From an uncultured Sutterella sp. (lineage in GTDB: Bacteria > Pseudomonadota > Gammaproteobacteria > Burkholderiales > Burkholderiaceae_F): a stretch of DNA of 64,000 nt. Positions 59,900 through 64,000 of this stretch are shown piece after piece. Location: contig CASEFX010000036.1 in NCBI GenBank assembly GCA_949287305.1, positions 1-64,000 on the forward strand, given 5' to 3'. The position numbers were made by a program, and so were the translations under genes. The notes beneath the pieces are model-generated. The model saw nothing but the letters and a program-made list of their open reading frames with translations. It had not been told where the DNA came from and did no database searches. Every line of letters starts with the position of its first letter. Position 1 is the first letter of the stretch.

Positions 59900-61801
59900 T
59901 TACGGTTCCTGATCCTTCTTCCCTTCGATGAAGTCGGGACGCAGGATTTCGCTCTTCATCACCGCCTTCAGAGCGGAGAGGTAGGCGCGGCGGTCGGCTT
60001 CGCCGTAAATCGCGGCGATTTCACGACGGAGCGCTTCGATTTCCTCGGGCTTAGACTCCGGCATGCGGCGTTCGGCCACGTAACCCACGATGTAGGCGCC
60101 GCCCGGGACGGCCGTGCCCGTGAAGGTCGGGAGCTGCTGCGACGGAATCGAGATTTCGCGGTTGACGAGGGCTTCAGGCTGGCCCTTCGGGTTCTGACGC
60201 GAGACCCAGATCGGTTCCGAGAAACCGTCGAGCGACTTCGACTCGAGCACTTCGGCGAGCTTCTTTTCCCCTTCGGCCTTCGCCATGGCGGCGGCCTTTT
60301 CGGTCTTGATCGCTTCGACGATGCGGACCTTCACCGCGTCGAGCGGCTGCAGGGCGGTCGGGAAGTGTTCGACGACGCGGGCGGATACGAGCGTGTTCGA
60401 AGCGACTTCGACGGCGGAGGTGTTGCGCTTTTCGCTCAGCGCTTCTTCGCCGAAGAGGTGTTCGACGACGCGGTCGTTGATCACGCGCTTCAGCGCCGGA
60501 TCCTCGACGCCTTCGCGCGTCACGTTTTCGGCCGTTTCGATCTTGAGGCCGAACTTCTCGGCCACGGGCGCGAGCGTGTCGGACTGTTCGTAGACCATGT
60601 TCGTGAACTCGTCGGCGGCTTCGGAGAAGGCGCGGATCGCCATCTGTTCGACGTATTCGCGTTCGATTTCGCCGCGGACTTCCTCGAACTTCTTGACGTG
60701 CTGATCGCGCACGTCCGTCACGTAGATGATGTGGTAGCCGAATTCGGATTCGACCGGACCGACGATGTCGCCCTTCTTGGCGGCGAAGACGGCGTCTTCA
60801 AAGGGCTTCACCATGACGCCCTTGCCGAAGTAGGAGAGGTCGCCCCCGTCGTTGGCGGAACCCGTGTCGACGGAATTGGCCTTGGCGAGTTCGCCGAACT
60901 TCGAGGGATCGGCCTTGGCTTCGGCAACCAGCGCTTCGGCCTTCTTCAGGGCCGCGGCCTTGTCGTCGCCGAACTCAAGAAGAATGTGGCTCGCGCGTCG
61001 TTCTTCCGGAACCGACCAGCGGTTCTGGTTCTGTTCGTAGAAGACCTTGACTTCCTCTTCGTTGGGCTTGACGTCCTTCTTGAAGTCTTCGGGCGAGAGG
61101 ACGACGTACTCGATCTTGAGGTGTTCGGGCGAGTAGAAGTCGTTTTCGTGCGACTTGTAGTAGGCGGCGACCTCTTCGTCGGAGGCCTTCGCTTCATCGT
61201 AGTAGTCGCCCACGTTGAAGATCATCGTGCGGACCTGGCGCTCTTCGGCGAGGATGTCGTGGAGATCCTGAGCGAGGGCCTTGGGCGCGGGGTGCGTCGC
61301 GGAAACGCCCGAGATGAGCGTGTTCTTGGCGAGGTCCTGACGGAGTTCGTAGACGAACTGCTCGTCGCTCTTGCCCTGGCTGCGCAGGAAGTTTTCGTAG
61401 AGTTCCGGCGAGAACTGGCCGTTTTCCTTGAGCGCGTCGGCGTTCTTGACGAGGGCGATCGCTTCGGCTTCCGAAACCGTCACCCATTCCTTCGCAACCG
61501 TCTGCGCCACGGCCGAGTCGTCCATCATGGACTGCAGAATGGCGGCGCGGGCTTCGGCGTTGTCGAGCATGTTCGGACGGAAGGCTTCGCCCAACTGCTG
61601 CTGCAGATTCTGCAGCTGCTGACGCTGCGCCATGTCGAACTGCTCGGGCAGGATGGGAACCTCTCCCACGCGGGCGATCGCGTTGTCGTCGGTCGACATG
61701 CGGCTGTAGCTGTAAATGCCGGTGACGACAAAACTAGGAATAATGAGCACCATGGCGATGAACATCAGCCAGCGCTTGTGCGTACGGAATGCCTGAAGCA
61801 T
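59900..61801 (-). CDS. ppiD: Periplasmic folding chaperone PpiD
   Basis: A 633-residue inner-membrane-anchored foldase. A short cytoplasmic head (MLQAFRTHKRW) and one TM (about 11-30) are followed by a SurA_N-type chaperone domain, a parvulin PPIC domain (RASHILLEFGDD, SKFGELAKANSVDTGSANDGGDLSYFG in two halves, FGYHIIYVTD) and helical C-terminal segments. It assists folding of exported proteins near the Sec exit. The lon-tRNA-Val-tRNA-Asp-ppiD order is ancestral in Betaproteobacteria. AAGGGAAG precedes the ATG. A minus-strand TAAAAT at 61931-61936 is a -10 candidate. Confidence 0.92.
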   Translation of the reverse strand: MLQAFRTHKRWLMFIAMVLIIPSFVVTGIYSYSRMSTDDNAIARVGEVPILPEQFDMAQRQQLQNLQQQLGEAFRPNMLDNAEARAAILQSMMDDSAVAQTVAKEWVTVSEAEAIALVKNADALKENGQFSPELYENFLRSQGKSDEQFVYELRQDLAKNTLISGVSATHPAPKALAQDLHDILAEERQVRTMIFNVGDYYDEAKASDEEVAAYYKSHENDFYSPEHLKIEYVVLSPEDFKKDVKPNEEEVKVFYEQNQNRWSVPEERRASHILLEFGDDKAAALKKAEALVAEAKADPSKFGELAKANSVDTGSANDGGDLSYFGKGVMVKPFEDAVFAAKKGDIVGPVESEFGYHIIYVTDVRDQHVKKFEEVRGEIEREYVEQMAIRAFSEAADEFTNMVYEQSDTLAPVAEKFGLKIETAENVTREGVEDPALKRVINDRVVEHLFGEEALSEKRNTSAVEVASNTLVSARVVEHFPTALQPLDAVKVRIVEAIKTEKAAAMAKAEGEKKLAEVLESKSLDGFSEPIWVSRQNPKGQPEALVNREISIPSQQLPTFTGTAVPGGAYIVGYVAERRMPESKPEEIEALRREIAAIYGEADRRAYLSALKAVMKSEILRPDFIEGKKDQEP

Positions 61802-62058
61802 GAAACTTCCCTTTTGAGAATCCGATCGTTGTGACGTGCCCCGCAGTCTTTGCAAACGGACCGAAGGACGGACGGCCGTCGACGGAGACGGTCGTCTGCG
61901 CGCGAAAAAAGTCCGCGCGCGAAAGCGTCTATTTTAGCGGAAATCGCCCGCCTCATTCGGCGTTTTTCCCGAAGTCGCGTGCGGCGCAACAGACGCATAC
62001 AAATCGAGCCGGACTTCGGACGTCTTTTCCGAAAAACCCGGCTCCGGCGTTTGGATAC

Positions 62059-62088
62059 AAAAAAAGGGACCTTCTTGCGAAGAACCCT
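62059..62088 (-). terminator. Intrinsic terminator of the tRNA operon
   Basis: On the minus strand GGG-TTCTTC-GCAA-GAAGG-CCC is followed by seven T residues. Confidence 0.75.
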
Positions 62089-62106
62089 CTCTTTCCCGTA
62101 TGCAAA

Positions 62107-62183
62107 TGGCGGAGTGGACGGGACTCGAACCCGCGACCCCCGGCGTGACAGGCCGGTATTCTAACCAACTGAACTACCACTCC
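62107..62183 (-). tRNA. tRNA-Asp (GTC), copy 3 in transcription order
   Basis: A 77-nt tRNA with CCA encoded. Acceptor GGAGTGG/CCACTCC, anticodon loop CTGTCAC giving GTC, T-loop GGTTCGAGTC. It is identical to the next two copies. Confidence 0.95.
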
Positions 62184-62219
62184 ACGGCATGCAAACGAAT
62201 TGTCGGCGACTTGTTGCGT

Positions 62220-62296
62220 TGGCGGAGTGGACGGGACTCGAACCCGCGACCCCCGGCGTGACAGGCCGGTATTCTAACCAACTGAACTACCACTCC
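62220..62296 (-). tRNA. tRNA-Asp (GTC), copy 2
   Basis: Sequence identical to the copies on either side, CCA encoded. The spacers to its neighbours are 36 and 40 bp. Confidence 0.95.
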
Positions 62297-62336
62297 ACAC
62301 AAGTGCCTTGGCCTTCGCGTCGACGTTTTGAGCAGT

Positions 62337-62413
62337 TGGCGGAGTGGACGGGACTCGAACCCGCGACCCCCGGCGTGACAGGCCGGTATTCTAACCAACT
62401 GAACTACCACTCC
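62337..62413 (-). tRNA. tRNA-Asp (GTC), copy 1
   Basis: Identical 77-nt tRNA. It lies 106 bp after tRNA-Val in transcription order. Confidence 0.95.
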
Positions 62414-62519
62414 GTTCTTTCAAACCGTCTGGCGTTTCAGCCTAGGAGGCGTATTATCTCAATTTCCTGTCTTTTTGTCAAGAGTCTCTGTTCAAAAAAC
62501 TTGAAAAAAGTCGAGAAAC

Positions 62520-62595
62520 TGGTGGATGCTGAGAGTCTCGAACTCCCGACCTACGCCTTGTAAGGGCGCCGCTCTACCAACTGAGCTAAGCATCC
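62520..62595 (-). tRNA. tRNA-Val (TAC)
   Basis: A 76-nt tRNA with encoded CCA. Acceptor GGATGCT/AGCATCC, anticodon loop CTTACAA giving TAC, T-loop AGTTCGAGAC. Confidence 0.95.
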
Positions 62596-62752
62596 GTACG
62601 TCTTCCTTCTCCCCGCTCCGAAAAGCGGGAAGTCACGAATTGTACAGGAAATTTCGGACGTGTGGGGCGGCGAGGGAAAATTTTTCCGGCCTCGTGGGCA
62701 TCGGGCTCCGCCCGAAAAGTCGGAAACCGGGGAAACGCCTCTCTCCAGCGCA

Positions 62753-62779
62753 CAAAACCCGCCTTGCGGGCGGGTTTTG
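62753..62779 (-). terminator. Intrinsic terminator of lon
   Basis: CAAAACCCGCC/GGCGGGTTTTG stem; on the minus strand it ends in TTTTG. Confidence 0.75.
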
Positions 62780-62804
62780 CGTGTTTGCGGAATCAAACGG
62801 AAGC

Positions 62805-64000
62805 TCAAGAAACCGTCACCGACGAGGCCGAGGTCTTCGGGTTCGCGTCGGAGAGCTTCATCGCCGCTTCCTCTTCGGTCAAGGGCTTGGGGAGCTCCAC
62901 GAGCGCGTGCGCGAGGACTTCGTCAATCGTGTGGACCGCGACGATGTCGAGCGCGTGGCGGACGTTTTCCGGAATCTCTTCGAGATCCTTCAGGTTGTCG
63001 GCCGGGATCAGGACCTTCTTCACGCCGCCGCGAAGGGCCGCGAGAAGCTTTTCCTTGAGGCCGCCGATTTCGAGGACTTCGCCGCGAAGCGTGATTTCGC
63101 CCGTCATCGCGACGTCCGAGCGCACGGGAATGCCCGTGAGCGCCGAGACCATGGCGGTCGTGATCGCACCGCCCGCCGACGGACCGTCCTTCGGGGTCGC
63201 GCCTTCGGGGAAGTGGATGTGCCAGTCGGTCGTCGAGAAGATCTCGTGACGGATGCCGAGCTTGGCGGCGCGGCTGCGAACGACCGAGCGCGCGGCTTCG
63301 ACGGATTCCTTCATCACGTCGCCGAGCGACCCCGTGCGCTGCACGGCGCCCTTCCCGGGGAACTGCAGGGCTTCGATCGTGAGGATGTCGCCGCCCACTT
63401 CCGTCCAGGCGAGGCCGTTGACGATGCCCACGCGCGGAGACTTCTGCGCGTACGTGATCGAGAAGCGGCGCACGCCGAGGAAGTCGTGGAGGTTCTTCGC
63501 GTTCACCGTCTGGCGCTTCGGCGCGTCCTCCCCTTCCCCGCGGGTTTCGGCCTTGAGGACGATCTTGCGCAGGATCTTGCCGATCGAGCGCTCGAGTCCG
63601 CGCACGCCCGCCTCACGCGTGTAGTAGCGGATGATGTCGCGCACGGCGTCCTCGGTGATGCGCACTTCCTTGTCGGTAACGCCGTTGGCTTCCATCTGCT
63701 TGGGGATCAGATGGCGTTCGGCGATGTGCACCTTTTCGTCTTCGGTGTAGCCCGAAAGCGAAATCACTTCCATGCGGTCGAGAAGCGGCGCGGGGATGTT
63801 GTAGGAGTTCGAGGTCGCCACGAACATCACCTGCGAGAGGTCGTAGGGAAGCTCCACGTAGTGGTCTTCGAAGGTGTTGTTCTGTTCCGGATCGAGCACT
63901 TCGAGAAGGGCCGACGCCGGATCGCCCCGGAAGTCCGTCTGCATCTTGTCGATTTCGTCGAAGAGGAAGAGCGGATTGCGCACCTTCGCCTTGATGAGGC
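62805..64000 (-). CDS. lon: ATP-dependent protease Lon, C-terminal part (cut by window end)
   Basis: The last roughly 398 residues of Lon. Seen are the end of the AAA+ module (PLFLFDEIDKM Walker B, sensor region FVATSNSYNIPAPLLDRMEVI in two halves, AGVRGLERSIGKI) and the proteolytic domain, with catalytic Ser in PKDGPSAGG and Lys in GGLKEKLLAA. The N-terminal substrate domain and Walker A lie beyond 64000. Lon degrades misfolded and regulatory proteins in the cytoplasm. Terminator and tRNA genes follow. Confidence 0.95.
   Translation of the reverse strand, partial: LIKAKVRNPLFLFDEIDKMQTDFRGDPASALLEVLDPEQNNTFEDHYVELPYDLSQVMFVATSNSYNIPAPLLDRMEVISLSGYTEDEKVHIAERHLIPKQMEANGVTDKEVRITEDAVRDIIRYYTREAGVRGLERSIGKILRKIVLKAETRGEGEDAPKRQTVNAKNLHDFLGVRRFSITYAQKSPRVGIVNGLAWTEVGGDILTIEALQFPGKGAVQRTGSLGDVMKESVEAARSVVRSRAAKLGIRHEIFSTTDWHIHFPEGATPKDGPSAGGAITTAMVSALTGIPVRSDVAMTGEITLRGEVLEIGGLKEKLLAALRGGVKKVLIPADNLKDLEEIPENVRHALDIVAVHTIDEVLAHALVELPKPLTEEEAAMKLSDANPKTSASSVTVS

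Noticed and set aside
61953-62410. Small leftward frames of about 75 codons repeating VVQLVRIPACHAGG
   Set aside because: These are read through the tRNA-Asp genes, a well-known annotation artefact.

Overview
The window reads as chromosome of a GC-rich, anaerobic, gut-associated betaproteobacterium, most likely family Sutterellaceae (Burkholderiales). The evidence is order-level synteny (lon, tRNA-Val, tRNA-Asp, ppiD; polA next to a DUF2782-like gene and a BPSS1780-type membrane protein; rsxB-nth behind fdxA-fpr) and a respiratory style seen in that family: a Tat-exported FAD reductase beside a TtrSR-like two-component system. The assignment is inference from gene content; no rRNA gene is present.

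Layout. 0-7 kb: a ZIP metal transporter, an alkaline phosphatase behind an array of Pho boxes, a three-gene ABC cluster resembling the zinc-linked PA4063-PA4066 genes of Pseudomonas, and a Tat-exported HD-domain hydrolase behind a second Pho-box array. 7-18 kb: a large SNF2 helicase, a META-domain lipoprotein, polA with a degenerate proofreading domain, two small envelope genes, an orphan HicB-type regulator and dinB. 18-22 kb: sensor kinase, FixJ-type regulator and flavoprotein reductase. 22.5-33 kb: alpha-2-macroglobulin/pbpC pair, then fdxA, fpr, rsxB and nth.

33-39 kb is the least conventional stretch. A tight five-gene operon encodes a divergent FlhD-like protein, an FlhC-like zinc protein, a KorB-like DNA-binding protein lacking the ParB N-terminal domain, a winged-helix protein and an unknown helical protein, with no flagellar genes in sight. 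It is followed by a two-HTH protein and a lower-GC AAA ATPase.

39-49 kb: a peptide ABC transporter operon (binding protein, two permeases, fused double ATPase). Its last gene has a duplicated 187-bp 3' end lying beyond an inserted AAA-ATPase/PD-(D/E)XK gene; next comes a DUF4143-type protein whose Walker A and nuclease motifs are eroded. 49-56 kb: a NarX-like kinase, parC (with a long acidic N-terminal extension) and parE in one leftward operon. 56-64 kb: an FGGY kinase, an Ogt-AlkA fusion, a U32 protein, ppiD, three identical tRNA-Asp genes, one tRNA-Val and the C-terminal part of lon, cut by the window end.

Functional themes: phosphate scavenging (two Pho-box promoters), metal handling, anaerobic respiration with an exported flavoprotein, alkylation and oxidative DNA repair, and envelope maintenance. 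The strongest candidates for something new are the FlhDC-like/KorB-like operon, the Pho-controlled exported HD hydrolase, and the gene-end duplication around the mobile-looking ATPase.
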